Assembly (NCBI GenBank): GCA_963575745.1
Contig: CAUYUJ010020694.1
Span: 1 to 64,000, forward strand
DNA length: 64,000 nucleotides
Reading direction: 5' to 3'
Source: Prorocentrum cordatum
Lineage: Eukaryota > Sar > Dinophyceae > Prorocentrales > Prorocentraceae
Part shown: positions 1-11,400 of the stretch, in pieces
How positions within the stretch are numbered: position 1 is the stretch's first letter
Layout of the letters: each line of letters opens with the position of its first letter
Program-made: the position numbers and the translations under genes
The notes under the pieces: generated by a model
Databases searched by the model: none
What the model was told of the DNA's origin: nothing
What the model saw: the letters and a program-made list of their open reading frames with translations, nothing else

Positions 1-243
1 GGAGGAGGAGGAGGAGGAGGATGAGGTGGAGGAGGCGGACGAGGAGGAGGAGGAGGCGGAGGAGGAGGAGGAGGAGGCGACCGTGGGAGGGGGGAGGGGA
101 GCAGAAAGGAAAGAAGGAGGAGGAGGAGGACGAGGAGGAGGAGGAGTACGAGGAGGAGGCGGAGGAGGAGGAGGCGGAGGAGGAGGAGGAGGAGGAGGAG
201 GAGGAGGATGTGGTGGAGGAGGAGGAGGAGGAGGCCCGGTGTA
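1..243. repeat. GGA/GAG microsatellite
   Basis: Nearly uninterrupted (GGA)n with a few GGC, GAC and GTG variants. Open frames here encode only poly-Glu, poly-Gly or poly-Arg and are not treated as genes. Confidence 0.95.
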
Positions 244-392
244 AGCCGAGGGCGCATCGACGATGCTGCAATTGCCTTCCCTCCAGGCTTCCTGTCCAGG
301 TCCCTGCAAGAAGTTATTTTCATTGCCGAAAGCGTCTCATTGGAAGGCAGCCGTATCATAATGTTTTGTCGCACCGCATTTCAATTCCTAGG

Positions 393-540
393 GTTTCGAC
401 GCCGCGAATCAAGGTGGCTGTTGCGTCCTGACAATCCTAAGGCGTGCCAGAACACCATCCCTGGGATCTCGACACCGCGAGTTAATTTGACTTTTGCGTC
501 CTGTCAATCCGAAATCGTGCCAGAATGCAGCCCCTTCAGA
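393..540. repeat. Two diverged copies of a ~73-bp repeat
   Basis: Copies start near 393 (TTTCGACGCCGCGA) and 467 (TCTCGACACCGCGA) and share TTGCGTCCTG, CAATCC and GTGCCAGAA at matching offsets. There is no coding signal. The rest of 244-568 holds nothing I recognise. Confidence 0.6.
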
Positions 541-568
541 TTTCAACCCTGCGATCCTGTCAACTATT

Positions 569-805
569 GCAAACTATGGAGACGAACGTGCGCGGCGCTA
601 ACGCGAGAGCCGCATTTTGAAAAGGAACCACCCTCCATCTTTGAAGCCTCTGCAAACTTTAAGACGAATGTGCGCGGCGCCAAGGCGATATTCATATTTC
701 GAAACCAGCCACCATCCATATCTTTACAGCTGTTGCAAACTTTTGACGCGAATGTGCGCGGCGCGAAGGCGAGCCACATTTTGAAAATCACATGCTTGGA
801 GCGGT
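569..805. repeat. 83-bp tandem repeat, three copies
   Basis: GCAAAC starts copies at 569, 652 and 735, exactly 83 bp apart. Each copy has GTGCGCGGCGC about 20 bp further on and a CATTTTGAAAA or ATATTTCGAAA box. The last copy is cut short near 800. Confidence 0.85.
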
Positions 806-1050
806 TGCGAAGCGCAACCTCAGGATCATACATTGTGAGGAAGCCTCAGGCGAAACGCTAGTCCCGCCCTACTGGCACGTCTGGGGGTGTGACAAGGAGG
901 AGTCAGATGTAAGGGAAAGGGCTGCAGGTCTTCGGTGTGGGCCGCAAGAGGGCTGGAGGCCTTACAGCGGTGGCATAGGCGGTGCAAGTCAACGGGCAGC
1001 GCTACAAGAGGCGTGGACGGACGGGTCCCGCCCTCATGCTGTGTCGAGGG

Positions 1051-1203
1051 GGGAGGAGGAGGAGGAGGAGGAGGAGGAGGAGGAGGAGGAGGAGGAGGAG
1101 GAGGAGGAGGAGGAGGAGGAGGAGGAGGAGGAGGAGGAGGAGGAGGAGGAGGAGGGAGGACGGAGGGAGGGAGGAGGAGGAGGAGGAGGCGGAGGAGCAA
1201 GGA
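1051..1203. repeat. GGA microsatellite
   Basis: (GGA)n followed by GGAGGGA and GGC variants. The flanks 806-1050 and 1204-1390 contain no recognised gene. Confidence 0.95.
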
Positions 1204-1391
1204 AGAGGAGGAGGAAAAGGCTCTTCAGAGCGGACGGGGCGGGAACGACCGCGAGCAGCGAGGGTCGACTGGCCGCGCGGCGCAGGGATGCCGCTCCGGC
1301 CGTGGCCCCTTCGGCGGCGCAGGGCCCTTCGGGGCGCCCAGGCGTTGGCACTGGCTGGGCTGTCTTGCAGGAGGGCGCCTGTGGAGGGCGC

Positions 1392-1612
1392 TTCCTCCTC
1401 CTCCACCTCCTCCTCCTCCTCCTCCTCTGCCTTTTCCCCAGCCCCCTCCATATCCGTCTTCATCCTTCTCCATCCTTCTCCCCTCTTCTCCTCTCTTCTT
1501 CTCCCTTCTCCTCCCTCCTCCTCCCACCTCCCTCCTCCCTCCTCCTTCTCCTCCTCCTCCGCCCTGCCTCCTCCTGGTCTCCTTCTCCCTGTTCCTCCTC
1601 TTTCTTCTCCAC
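1392..1612. repeat. TCC-rich polypyrimidine tract
   Basis: (TCC)n and TCTTC variants over about 220 bp. Its plus-strand sequence is the complement of the GGA tracts elsewhere. 1613-2084 has no recognised feature. Confidence 0.85.
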
Positions 1613-2084
1613 CCGCGCGCTCCATACTTTTTTTACGAGTGTGTTGGCATGTACGTGCGCCAACGCGTTCTGTAGATCGTGACGTCCAGAAGTGTACATT
1701 GTAGGCATGGGTTTGCACTTCGCATCGTTCGCACCCGCCACGCGATTTGCTTGAGATTCACTGCTCCCTGAATTACGCCCAAAAATACGTACATGCTACT
1801 CTTTATTTGCTGGGATTCTCGACCAGACCCGTTGGGCCACGGTTCATCCGATGCGAACCAGCCGTTGCCGCACTCAATCGTTTCGATTTGGGAGTTTGAG
1901 CGACCAGTTGCGGGCAGAGGCTGCAAGGGCTTCAGACGACTCTCTTGGGCCTGCTTGTAGCTGTACTACCCTCGTGTGCGCAACATCTCTGCAGGACCTC
2001 CTTGTCTGACATTCTTGGCACGTGGCCAATGTAGACATACAGAGTCATGTTTTACACGACTGCGCGTTCCCGTGTACGCGTTGT

Positions 2085-2263
2085 GTCCGTGTGGGGGGCA
2101 ACCGCTGCTCACTCTCATTGCCCGCTGTGTTGCATGGAGAGTGTGCGAGAGAGAGGGGGAGAGAGAGAGAGAGAGAAAGATAGAGAGAGAGAGAGAGTGA
2201 TTGAGAGAGCAACCGCTGCCCTCAAACTTTCCCCAACCCCTCTTGTGCATGCGGGGTGCGAGA

Positions 2264-2295
<32 letters not shown>

Positions 2296-2560
2296 TAAGA
2301 AGCAAGAAATAGGGTGAGAGCAACCGCTACCCCTCCCACTTGTTTGAGAGATAGACGGGGCGAGGAGGAACACACATATATATACACATTTATAAAGGAC
2401 TATGCAGACCAGGCAGCATAGATATAAAGCGACATACATCATCAGCGATAGAGAGGCGGTGCATCGACACACACATATACAGGGAGAGAGAGAGAGAGAG
2501 AGCATGTAACCGTAATACGACGTAGGCTTGTACTTACACGTGCTGATACACATATTTATA
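2085..2560. repeat. Dispersed GA-tract repeat, copy A
   Basis: Alternates GA tracts with conserved islands: CCCCTCTTGTGCATGC, GCAACCGCTACCCC, ACATACATCATCAGCGATAG and AACCGTAATA. The same islands in the same order occur at 8165-8640, so the two are diverged direct copies of one ~450-bp sequence. Confidence 0.75.
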
Positions 2561-2621
2561 TATGCTTATAGGAATCGAAGGCTGGTCGATTGATTCATTG
2601 ATACATGCATCTATACACCTA

Positions 2622-2642
2622 CAGAGTGCTCATTTCTAATTC
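2622..2642 (+). repeat. Left terminal inverted repeat of the 2622-6194 element
   Basis: 21-bp terminus preceded by TA. It pairs with 6174-6194 with three mismatches. Confidence 0.65.
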
Positions 2643-2859
2643 GTGTGCTGCACGTGGCCTCCGCCGCCCCTTCGGCGCACTTCATTTCTAATTCGTGGCC
2701 GGAATTGCAAATGACCGGAATTAGAAATGAACGCGCTTGTTAGGCCCCGGAGGCCCCAGGGCAAATGCATTCGAGCGCGCGCCCGAGTCTGGACCTGGGG
2801 CGCGCCATCCTCGATCGGGCACGCGTAGACGTGACGCGCAAATCCTGCGTGTCGAGTAC

Positions 2860-5325
2860 ACGTGACACGCAAAATCTGCGTGTCACACGGAGCGCGCCTG
2901 GGGCGGGACACGCAGAATCAGGCGGGCGGACACGCAAAATCTGCGTGTCGCACGCCGGGGGTCTGGGGGCCGGGTTGGGGACACGCAGAATCTGCGTGTC
3001 ACGCGGGCCTCGCCAGGGGGGCGGTCACGCAACATCTGCGTGTCGCACGCCAGGGGTCCTGGGGGCCCGGGGTGGGAACACGCGGAATCTGCGTGTCACG
3101 CGGGCCCAAAATCTGCGTGTCGCACGCCAGGGGTCCTGGGGGCCGGGGTGGGGACACGAAGAATCTGCGTGTCACGCGAGCCCCGCCAGGGGGGCGGACA
3201 CGCAAAATCTGCGTGTCGCACGCCGGGGTGGGGACACGCAGAATCTGCGTGTCACGCGGGCCCCGCCAGGGGGGCGGACACGCAAAATCTGCGCGTCGCA
3301 CGCCAGGGGTCCTGGGGGCCGGGGTGGGGACACGCAGAATCTGCGTGTCACGCGGGCCCAAGATCTGCCTGTCGCACGCCGGGGGTCCGGGGGCCGGGGT
3401 GGGGACACGCAGAAACGGCGTGTCACGCGGGCCCCGCCAGGGGGGCGGACACGCAAAATCTGCGTGTCGCACGCCAGGGGTCTTGGGGGCTGGGGTGGGG
3501 ACACGCGGAATCTGCGTGTCACGCGGGCCCACAATCTGCGTGTTGCACGCCAGGGGTCCGGGGGCCGGGGCGGGGACACGAAGAATCTGCGTGTCACGCG
3601 GGCCCCGTCAGGAGGGCGGACACGCAAAATCTGTGTGTCGCACGCCAGGGGTCCTGGGGGCCGGGTTGGGGACACGCGGAATCTGCGTGTCACGCGGGCC
3701 CACTGCGTGTTGCACGCCAGGGGTCCCGGGGGGCCAGGGTGGGGACACGCGGAATCTGCGTGTCACGCGGGACCAAAATCTGCCTGTCGCACGCCGGGGG
3801 GTCCGGGTGCCGGGGTGGGGACACGCAGAATCTGCGTGTCACGCGGGCCCCGCCAGGGGGGCGGACACGCCCAATCTGCGTGTCGCACGCCAGGGGTCCT
3901 GGGGGCCAGGGTGGGGACATGCAGAATCTGCGTGTCACGCGGGCCCAAAATCTGCCTGTCGCACACCGGGGGTCTGGGGGCCGGGGGGGGACACGCAGAA
4001 TCTGCGTGTCACGCGGGCCCCGCCAGGGGGGCGGACACGCAAAATCTGCGTGTCGCACGCCAGGGGTCCTGGGGGCCAGGGTGGGGACACACGGAATCTG
4101 CGTGTCACGCGGGCCCAAAATCTGCGCGTCGCACGCCGGGGGTCCGGGGGCCGGGGTGGGGACACGCAGAATCTGCGTGTCACGCGGGCCCCGCCAGGGG
4201 GGCGGACACGCAAAATCTGGGGGCCAGGGGTCCTGGGGGCCGGGGTGGGGACACGCAGAATCTGCGTGTCACGCGGGCCCAAAATCTGCGTGTCGCACGC
4301 CGGGGGTCCGGGGGCCGGTGGCCGAGGTGGGGACACGCAGAATCTGCGTGTCACGCGGGCCCCGCCAGGGGGGCGGACACGCAAAATCTGCGTGTCGCAC
4401 GCCAGGGGTCCTGGGGGCCGGGGTGGGGACACGCAGAATCTGCGTGTCACGCGGGCCCAAAATCTGCGCGTCGCACGCCGGGGGTCCGGGGGCCGGGGTG
4501 GGGACACGCAGAATCTGCGTGTCACGCGGGCCCCGCCAGGGGGGCGGACACGCAAAATCTGCGTGTCGCACGCCAGGGGTCCTGGGGGCCGGGGTGGGGA
4601 CACGCGGAATCTGCGTGTCACGCGGGCCCAAAATCTGCGTGTCGCACGCCGGGGGTCCGGGGGCCGGGGTGGGGACACGCAGAATCTGCGTGTCACGCGG
4701 GCCCCGCCAGGGGGGCGGACACGCAAAATCTGCGTGTCGCACGCCAGGGGTCCTGGGGGCCGGGGTGGGGACACGCGGAATCTGCGTGTCACGCGGGCCC
4801 AAAATCTGCGTGTCGCACGCCCGGGGTCCGGGGGCCGGGGTGGGGACACGCAGAATCTGCGTGTCACGCGGGCCCCGCCAGGGGGGCGGACACGCAAAAT
4901 CTGCGTGTCGCACGCCAGGGGTCCTGGGGGCCGGGGTGGGGACACGCGGAATCTGCGTGTCACGCGGGCCCAAAATCTGCGTGTCGCACGCCGGGGGTCC
5001 GGGGGCCGGGGTGGGGACACGCAGAATCTGCGTGTCACGCGGGCCCCGCCAGGGGGGCGGACACGCAAAATCTGCGTGTCGCACGCCAGGGGTCCTGGGG
5101 GCCAGGGTGGGGACACGCGGAATCTGCGTGTCACGCGGGCCCAAAATCTGCGTGTCGCACGCCGGGGGGTCTGGGTGCCGGGGTGGGGACACGAAGAATC
5201 TGCGTGTCACGCGGGCCCCGCCAGGGGGGCGGACACGCAAAATCTGCGTGTCGCACGCCAGGGGTCCTGGGGGCCGGTGTGGGGACACGCGGAATCTGCG
5301 TGTCGCGTGGGCCCCAGCAGGAGGG
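2860..5325. repeat. 171-bp satellite built of GACACGC...GCGTGTC palindromes
   Basis: Around 4503, 4674, 4845 and 5016 the unit recurs at exactly 171 bp; earlier copies are more degenerate. Each unit holds three near-palindromes of the form GACACGC-(5 to 7)-GCGTGTC, plus a half copy (AAATCTGCGTGTCGCACGCC), separated by GC-rich spacers such as CCAGGGGTCCTGGGGGCC. Because 171 is a multiple of three and the unit lacks stops, frames of over 800 codons stay open on both strands. They translate to monotonous repeats and are not genes. Confidence 0.95.
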
Positions 5326-5724
5326 GGCCAAGGGCCGGGGACCGTGGCGTTCCTGGAGGTCCAGAGACCGGGGGCGACATTTTTTTTTTTACAGCCGCAG
5401 GCAGAAGCGCCAGCGGCAGGCGGTCACGGTAGGGCTGCGGCCGCGACAAGGGGGGCGGGCGCGCGCGAGGCCGCGGTCAGGCGGCAGGCAGCAGCGACCC
5501 AGGGCGTCTGAGCCAAAGCGTGCATATCCAGGGAGTCTGCAGGGCAGCCCCTGAAAGGAACATGCAACGGCGCATCCAGGGAGTCTGACAACAGGCACCG
5601 AGGAAGCCGAGCGCAGCCAAAATGGCGCGTAAAGCGTTCCCAACAGATCGAATAGGAACGGGTGGGGAACGGTCCCGAGCGGGACGTCAATCCAGGGAGT
5701 CTGACGGGTAGGCACAACCGGGGG

Positions 5725-5995
5725 CGACACGCGAAGCCTGCGTGTCAGTCACTCGGCGGCCTTAAGGCTTCAGACTGACGTGACACGCAGGATTTGCGTG
5801 TCACGTCGACTACGCGACACGCAAATGCTGCGTGTCACGTCACACGGAACGCGCTCGGGGCGTCGTCGCGTAAGTAAACGTGGTACGCAAATCCTGCGCG
5901 TCACCCGGAACGCGCTCGGGGCGGCCGGGCGACGCGACACGCAGGATTTGCGTGTCGCGTAGACGTGACACGCAAATCCTGCGTGTCACACGGAA
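5725..5995. repeat. Diverged hairpin cluster related to the satellite
   Basis: Several GTGACACGC-ANNNTTGCGTGTCACGT-type palindromes, with GGATTT or AAATCC cores in place of GAATCT, separated by CACACGGAACGCGC. It looks like a second, older satellite variant inside the same element. Confidence 0.75.
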
Positions 5996-6173
5996 CGGCG
6001 ACGACGTTGCTGTTGCCGTTATTAGTTTGATCTTTTACGAGCGTAAGCAGAAGCTGCGCCCTGACGCTTTGGAGACACGTTGGGCGTCGCGCTTAAGCAC
6101 ATGCCTTCCCGCCGGCACCTCTCATTTGCAATTCGTGGCCGGAATTGGAAATGACCGGAATTACAAATGACCG

Positions 6174-6194
6174 GAATTACAAATGAGTGCTCTG
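6174..6194 (-). repeat. Right terminal inverted repeat of the 2622-6194 element
   Basis: 21-bp terminus followed by TA. It is the inverted partner of 2622-2642. Confidence 0.65.
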
Positions 6195-6254
6195 TATTCA
6201 CTTATGTGTTATTTTTATGTATTCCCACAGATCCGTATCTTTGATGAAGGGGGA

Positions 6255-6330
6255 ACGATATTTATATATATATATAGCGAGAGAGAGAGAGAGAGAGATG
6301 GAGAGAGAGAGAGAGAGAGACACAGTGCAG
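6255..6330. repeat. TA and GA microsatellite
   Basis: (TA)n followed by (GA)n with a single TGG break. The following islands at 6340-6420 resemble parts of the dispersed GA-tract repeat. Confidence 0.85.
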
Positions 6331-6529
6331 CCCCCCTTTTCATTCCCACCACTGCGCGCGCGTGGAGGGTGCGAAGGTAATCGCTTCCCCCTCTTTATTG
6401 CTCACTCTGTGTTGCGCGTGCATGTGTGTGTGTGGAGCGAGAAAGTGAGTGGAAGCGAGAGAGACAGAACTGACTCGACGCGGTGCTCCCCATATGCGCA
6501 TCTCTTTCTCTTGGCACGTTTTTCTATGG

Positions 6530-6870
6530 GTATCTGTGAATGAGCGCTTGTGTGCAAGAGCGAGCCAGTGGCTCGAGAAACCCTCATCGGCTGCAAGTCT
6601 GAGTGCGGGTGAGTCGCACGTCTGACAGCGAGCGAGTCCGAGTGCGAGTACATGTGAATGCTATTGAGCCTGAGTTTGAGTGGGTCTGAGTGTTCGTAGG
6701 TATGTGTGCGAGCACGTCTGAGTGTGAGTGAGTTTTACTCTGAGTTGGTCGGAGCGTGAGCGAGCCCCAACATCCTTTTCCTCATCGTCATCCTCGTCCC
6801 TCCTCCTCCTCCTCCTCCTCCTCCTCTCCCTCCTTTTCATCTCTCCCCCTCATCCTCGGCCCAACAAGGG
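6530..6870. repeat. GAGTCTGAGTG simple repeats and TCC tract
   Basis: Degenerate GAGTGNGTCTGAGTG decamers to about 6760, then (TCC)n at 6795-6840. Confidence 0.75.
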
Positions 6871-6904
6871 GGATGAGGATGAACGAGAGGAGGAACATCC
6901 TCAC

Positions 6905-7615
6905 AACCAGCTCCGAACGCAAGAGATGTTGAGGGCGCAAACGCGCAAACCGCCTGAGTCATCCCCCCAATCTGGGCGCGAACGGGCCTTGATATACCCC
7001 CTGGAGCCCCCCCCCGCCTGGGAGTGCTGAAACCAGCGCCCCGCCTGAGAGATCCTCACAATCTGCTCCGAAAGCAACGATGTTGAGGGCGCAAGCAGGC
7101 ACACCGCCTGAGACATCCCCACTGGAGCCTCCCTTGGGAGTGCTGCTGAAACCAGCGCCTCGCCCGAGACATCTTCAGAAACTGTTCCGCCAGCAAGATA
7201 CGTTGGGGGCGAAAACAGGCAACCAGCCTGAGACACCCCCCAATCTGGGCGCGAACGTGCCCGTGAGATACTCCCTGGCGCCCCCCACCCCCTGGGAAGG
7301 CTGAAACCAGCGCTTCGCCTGAAACATCCCCAGAAACTGCTCCGACAACAAGAGATGTTGGGGGCGCAAACAGGCAAACCGCTTGAGACATCCCCCCAAT
7401 CTGGGCGCGAACGGGCCCGTGAGATACCCCCTGGCGACCCCCCTCGGGAATGCTGAAACCAGCGCCTCCCCTGAAACATTCCCAGAAACTGTTCCGAAAG
7501 CAAGATATGTTGAGGGTGCAAGCAGGCACACCGCCTGAGACATCTCCACAATCTGGGCGCGAACGGGCCCGTGAGATACCCCCTGGCGCCCCCCTTTAGC
7601 AGTGCTGACACCAAT
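6905..7615. repeat. ~153-bp tandem repeat, five copies
   Basis: ATGTTGAGGGCGCAA or its variants recur at about 6926, 7079, 7201, 7355 and 7507. Spacings are 153, 122, 154 and 152 bp, so one copy carries a ~30-bp deletion. Each unit also has CAATCTGGGCGCGAACG, GAGATACCCCCTGG and a CTGAAACCAGCGCCTC box. Confidence 0.85.
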
Positions 7616-7619
7616 ACCT

Positions 7620-8050
7620 CGTATGAGTCTGACTGCGTGAGGAAGAGCGAGCCAGAGTATGACTCAGTGTGAGTCTTAGTGTGAACATCCTCACAACACG
7701 TGTGTGTAATCTGAGTGAGAAAGAGCACGAGTGAGTCTGAGTGATGCATGGTTCTGAATGCTGGAATGCTCTGAGCGATGAGCAGGTCTACGTCTGAGTG
7801 ATGCATGTGAGAAAGAACGAGCAAGTCAGAGTCTGAGTGGGTCTGAGTGCGAGTGTGGGTCAGAGTGAGGAAGTGGTGTGACGGAGTCTGAGTGAGAGAG
7901 CGAGACAGAGTATGAGTGAGTCTGAGTGATGAGTGTGTCTGAGTGATGAGGAAATCTGGGTGATGGATGAGTCCGAGCGATGAGTGAGTCTGAGTGATGC
8001 GTGAGTCTGAGCGATGAGTGAGTCTGGGTAAGTGGTTCTGAGTATTTTAG
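7620..8050. repeat. TGAGTGATGAGTGAGTC minisatellite
   Basis: Degenerate 10- to 19-bp units built on GAGTCTGAGTGATG. 8050-8165 has no recognised feature. Confidence 0.8.
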
Positions 8051-8164
8051 TTAGGAAGAGGTGGAGGGAGGTGAGGTGTGAGGGTGTCCTTCCGGCGCGA
8101 TGCAAGTAATAACAAGAACCCCATCTTAGGATATGGGGGACAAAAGGAAGAAATACACCGCTCC

Positions 8165-8640
8165 CCCTCCTAATTATGTCTTCATCTGTGTTGCGCATGG
8201 AGGGTGTGAGGGTAATCGCTGTTTGCTCTCATTGCTCACTCTCCCACTCTGTGGTGCGTAGAGACAGACTCGGAAAGAGAGAGAGAGAGAGAGACTGAGA
8301 GAGCAGCCGCTGCTCTCACCATTTTCTTTACCCCTCTTGTGCATGCAGAGTGCGAGAAAGAGAGAGGGAGAGAGAGAGAGAGAGAGAGAAAGAGAGACAG
8401 AAGGAGAAACAGAGAGAGAGAGAGAGAGAGAGCAACCGTTACCCCCTCCCACTTTGCGAACATATAAAAAGGGACGAGGAGGAGCATGCAGAAGAAATGA
8501 AGTATGCGAACAGAAATCTTAGAGACACCGAACGAAATACATCATGATCGATAGAGAGGCGATAGATCGACCCAGAGAGAGATGATCGTAATAGTGAGAG
8601 AGATAGAGAGACATTCGGTTAGTATCGGTATCAGTATCGT
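8165..8640. repeat. Dispersed GA-tract repeat, copy B
   Basis: Shares with 2085-2560, in the same order, CCCCTCTTGTGCATGC, AGCAACCGTTACCCCC, GGACGAGGAGGA, ATACATCATGATCGATAG and GATCGTAATA, with GA tracts of different length in between. Confidence 0.75.
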
Positions 8641-8740
8641 TACCATCGTCATCGTTATCGTTAGCATCGTCAGGCGTATCATCGACATCGTCGTCATAAT
8701 CATCATTGTCTTCATCATTGTTAGCACCGCCAAAACGATG
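8630..8740. repeat. Degenerate ATC/CGT trinucleotide tract
   Basis: ATCGTTACCATCGTCATCG-type hexamers. 8741-9350 beyond it holds no recognised gene or repeat. Confidence 0.75.
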
Positions 8741-9351
8741 TGGTAGAGCACGTCATCAGTTACTAACTTGTAGAACAATGCGTGGGAACGTCGAGAACGA
8801 CAGTCGTCTCCTGTGAGGGCCCCGTCGCCGCAGGTGGATTCGCTTCGAAATTCTGGTCAAAGCGCACTCTGGGAGAGGTCCGGAGAGTAGCGGTGTCGGT
8901 ACCGCTTTGCTTCCCGAAGCAATTAAAAACCGTGACGCGCATGAGGGCAGCCACGACCCACAAAATGGCACCCGATGCTCGCCGGGAGAGGAGAACGGGG
9001 GGAAGCTGTCATCGAAATTGCGTGCGTTTTCTGTCTTCCATGAAAAGGTGGACATCCTCAGTCGACATGTTGGACGACATTGTCCCGCACTCACTCTGGC
9101 CAGCATTTATGTCGTAAGTAGCAGGTCTCAAAGCGAGTGCTTGAGGGCGCAACTCTCGCTGCAGTGTCGGCGGGCTAGCGACTGGACTACCAGCTCTTCG
9201 CAGCAGCAGCTACCCTAGCAGAGGAAGGGGAGGCTGCTGTTCACAGAGTTGCTCGGGCAGACTTTCATCTCGGTCGGCTTCCTTCTGTGATCTCTGATTT
9301 CGGGAAGACACATGATGATTCAAGTGAAGGGTGATTGCATAGTATGTATGT

Positions 9352-9592
<241 letters not shown>

Positions 9593-9599
9593 GTACGAT

Positions 9600-11185
9600 G
9601 TAGCTTCTTGCCAGTGTCCCTCGGGGCCCACCCGCTTCCAGGTTGTTCTCTGTGGTGCTCCCGCGCTTCTGTCCAGCCAGAGTCCCTCGGGACCACTGCC
9701 TCCCACCTCTGCAGCGACTGCGCTGTTCTTCAGCAGCAGCCTCAGTCGCCCTCCGGGCTGCCACCGCTGCCAGAGTCTCGGAGGTCGCCAACTCTACACC
9801 TACACGCCGATCTTGGCCGGGCCGATCCCGGGACCAGGAGCGGCGTGTATATGCCTTCTTGGTCAAGCCAGGACGACGTAGACACACGTCCTGGGCCCCG
9901 GCTGGGCCTGGCCAGGCTCGGTGTAGTGCCACCCTCCTGGAGCCGACGTGGGCCCTCTGGCCTGCCACCGCTGCCAGGGGCGAACGTTTTGGTTGCGTGC
10001 GCTGGTGCTCCTCCCGCCTGCCCCAGCCCTGTCCAGGCAGCCAGGGCGCGGCACTGGTCTGGGCTTCCTTCTGCTCCCGAGCGCGGCCGCCGAGCTCCTG
10101 CAACCCTTGCGCTGAGGCCGCGCGTACGTGGGAAGAAAAAACTCTTCTGGGCTGCTGGGCCATGACGTGCGTCATTGCCTCCCCCTCCCTCCTCCATGAC
10201 GCAACGCTCTGCCCCCGCAGCGCGTCGGGCGCCACAGGTCTGTGGTGCCGGACCCACGCGGCGGTGGGGGGGGGGCGTGACGTCATGCCCTCCACCGCCC
10301 GCCCCCCTCCCTCCCCGCCCATACCTGGCTCTAACAAGAGCTTCCTTGGACACTCGCAACAAGAAGTAGATGTATGCACGCTCATCGGCGAGACGAGTTG
10401 TCGCGCAGGCGTGCTCAGCGCTCGCACGCGCGCGATCCCAAGACGTCCCCATGACCACAAAATGGTTCCAGGAGGGCCTGAGGCCACAGACGATAACGTC
10501 CAGACGGCCCTGGGACGACGCCACCAAGACACGATCCCGCCATGGATTCTGGACTGCAACAGGCGGACTCGAATATGACCAAACACATGAGCCACGAGTG
10601 ATGCCGAGATGGCCCGATGGCAACAAGATGGATCCACGCGCGCCCAGGGTGGCCCCATAATGAACACGCGACTGATGCGCAATCCAAGCATGACCGAGAT
10701 ATGCTCTCAAGATGATTTCAAGACGACCCAGACAGGGCAGGAATGCTGCAACTTCGGAGCCCCACCTTACTTCCAGCCAATCCCAGCATGGCGGGATCCG
10801 TGAACGACTTGGGATATGTGTTCACCGTATCTGTAATGGGTGGGATCTTAGTCTGGCTGAACTAACAATATGACAATATACATGGGTAGTAAGTTCGGCG
10901 GGATCCCGCCTGGCCCACGGCAGAAAACTACGTTGCTAGCCTTCTACGGGGGTATGGGGGTTCGGACGAGGCGTCATTTACTTCCGCTGTCTCCCCCAAA
11001 CCTTCCGACGGCCTTCTGCCGTCTTCCGCCTCGTTTTACTTCCGTCGGCGTCCGCTGGCGAGCGATGTGACGAAAATTCAAGGAACTTTCTTTGGGCCGA
11101 TGTAGCGCCAGTCATCGGCGCGAATAAAGAAGTGCTCTCGTACAGCCTGCCTTCTTTTCCCGACGCCCGTTTTTTCACAGCCTGC
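9600..11185. other. Unassigned GC-rich sequence
   Basis: Long frames exist on both strands (for example 9210-10691 minus), but they run through the GT tract, lack recognisable domains and have no partner exons. I see no gene here. Confidence 0.5.
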
Positions 11186-11189
11186 TAGA

Positions 11190-11400
11190 GTTCGGCGGCG
11201 CGCCTGGGGGGACGGCAGAGGGGGCGGGCCCTCTACGAAGGCTCAGAAAATCTCCGGCCTCCTGACAAGCGTTCTAAACCCGCTCCGCAGCCACAGAGGG
11301 TTTCTCAGAAGGTCAGAGGGCAGGGCTTCCGAGTAGCCCCGCTGCCTTCTGAGAAGGTCAGCCCCTTATCACTTTCCCTCCCTGGCGCGCCGCCGACGAC
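11190..11400. mobile_element. Foldback/MITE-like element, family 1 copy A
   Basis: Imperfect inverted repeat of about 50 bp. The left arm is GTTCGGCGGCGCGCCTGG. The right arm, reverse-complemented, is GTCGGCGGCGCGCCAGG, and both continue into GGGCGGGCC/GGGGCTGACC and GAAGGC boxes. A longer relative lies at 50459-50881. Confidence 0.55.

Larger units (their letters stand above)
2622..6194. mobile_element. TA-flanked TIR element (Tc1/mariner- or pogo-like ends), non-autonomous, satellite-filled
   Basis: The left end at 2622 begins CAGAGTGCTCATTTC. The reverse complement of the right end at 6194 begins CAGAGCACTCATTTG. The first 21 bp agree at 18 positions. TA dinucleotides abut both ends (2620-2621, 6195-6196), as expected for a TA target duplication. 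Subterminal blocks at 2676-2735 and 6118-6190 repeat CGGAATTNNAAATGA motifs. The interior carries no transposase, only the 171-bp satellite, three CCAGGGAGTCTG boxes between about 5520 and 5705, and a second hairpin cluster. Superfamily assignment is inferred from the TA duplication and CAG-type ends alone. Confidence 0.65.

Noticed and set aside
2860-5325. Possible alpha-satellite because of the 171-bp period
   Set aside because: The sequence is GC-rich and built of GACACGC palindromes, with no resemblance to primate alpha satellite; the period is coincidental.
2765-5554. Open frames of 929, 856 and 823 codons (plus) and 399 (minus) across the satellite
   Set aside because: The unit length is a multiple of three and the unit lacks stops, so several frames on both strands stay open. 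The products are pure repeats.
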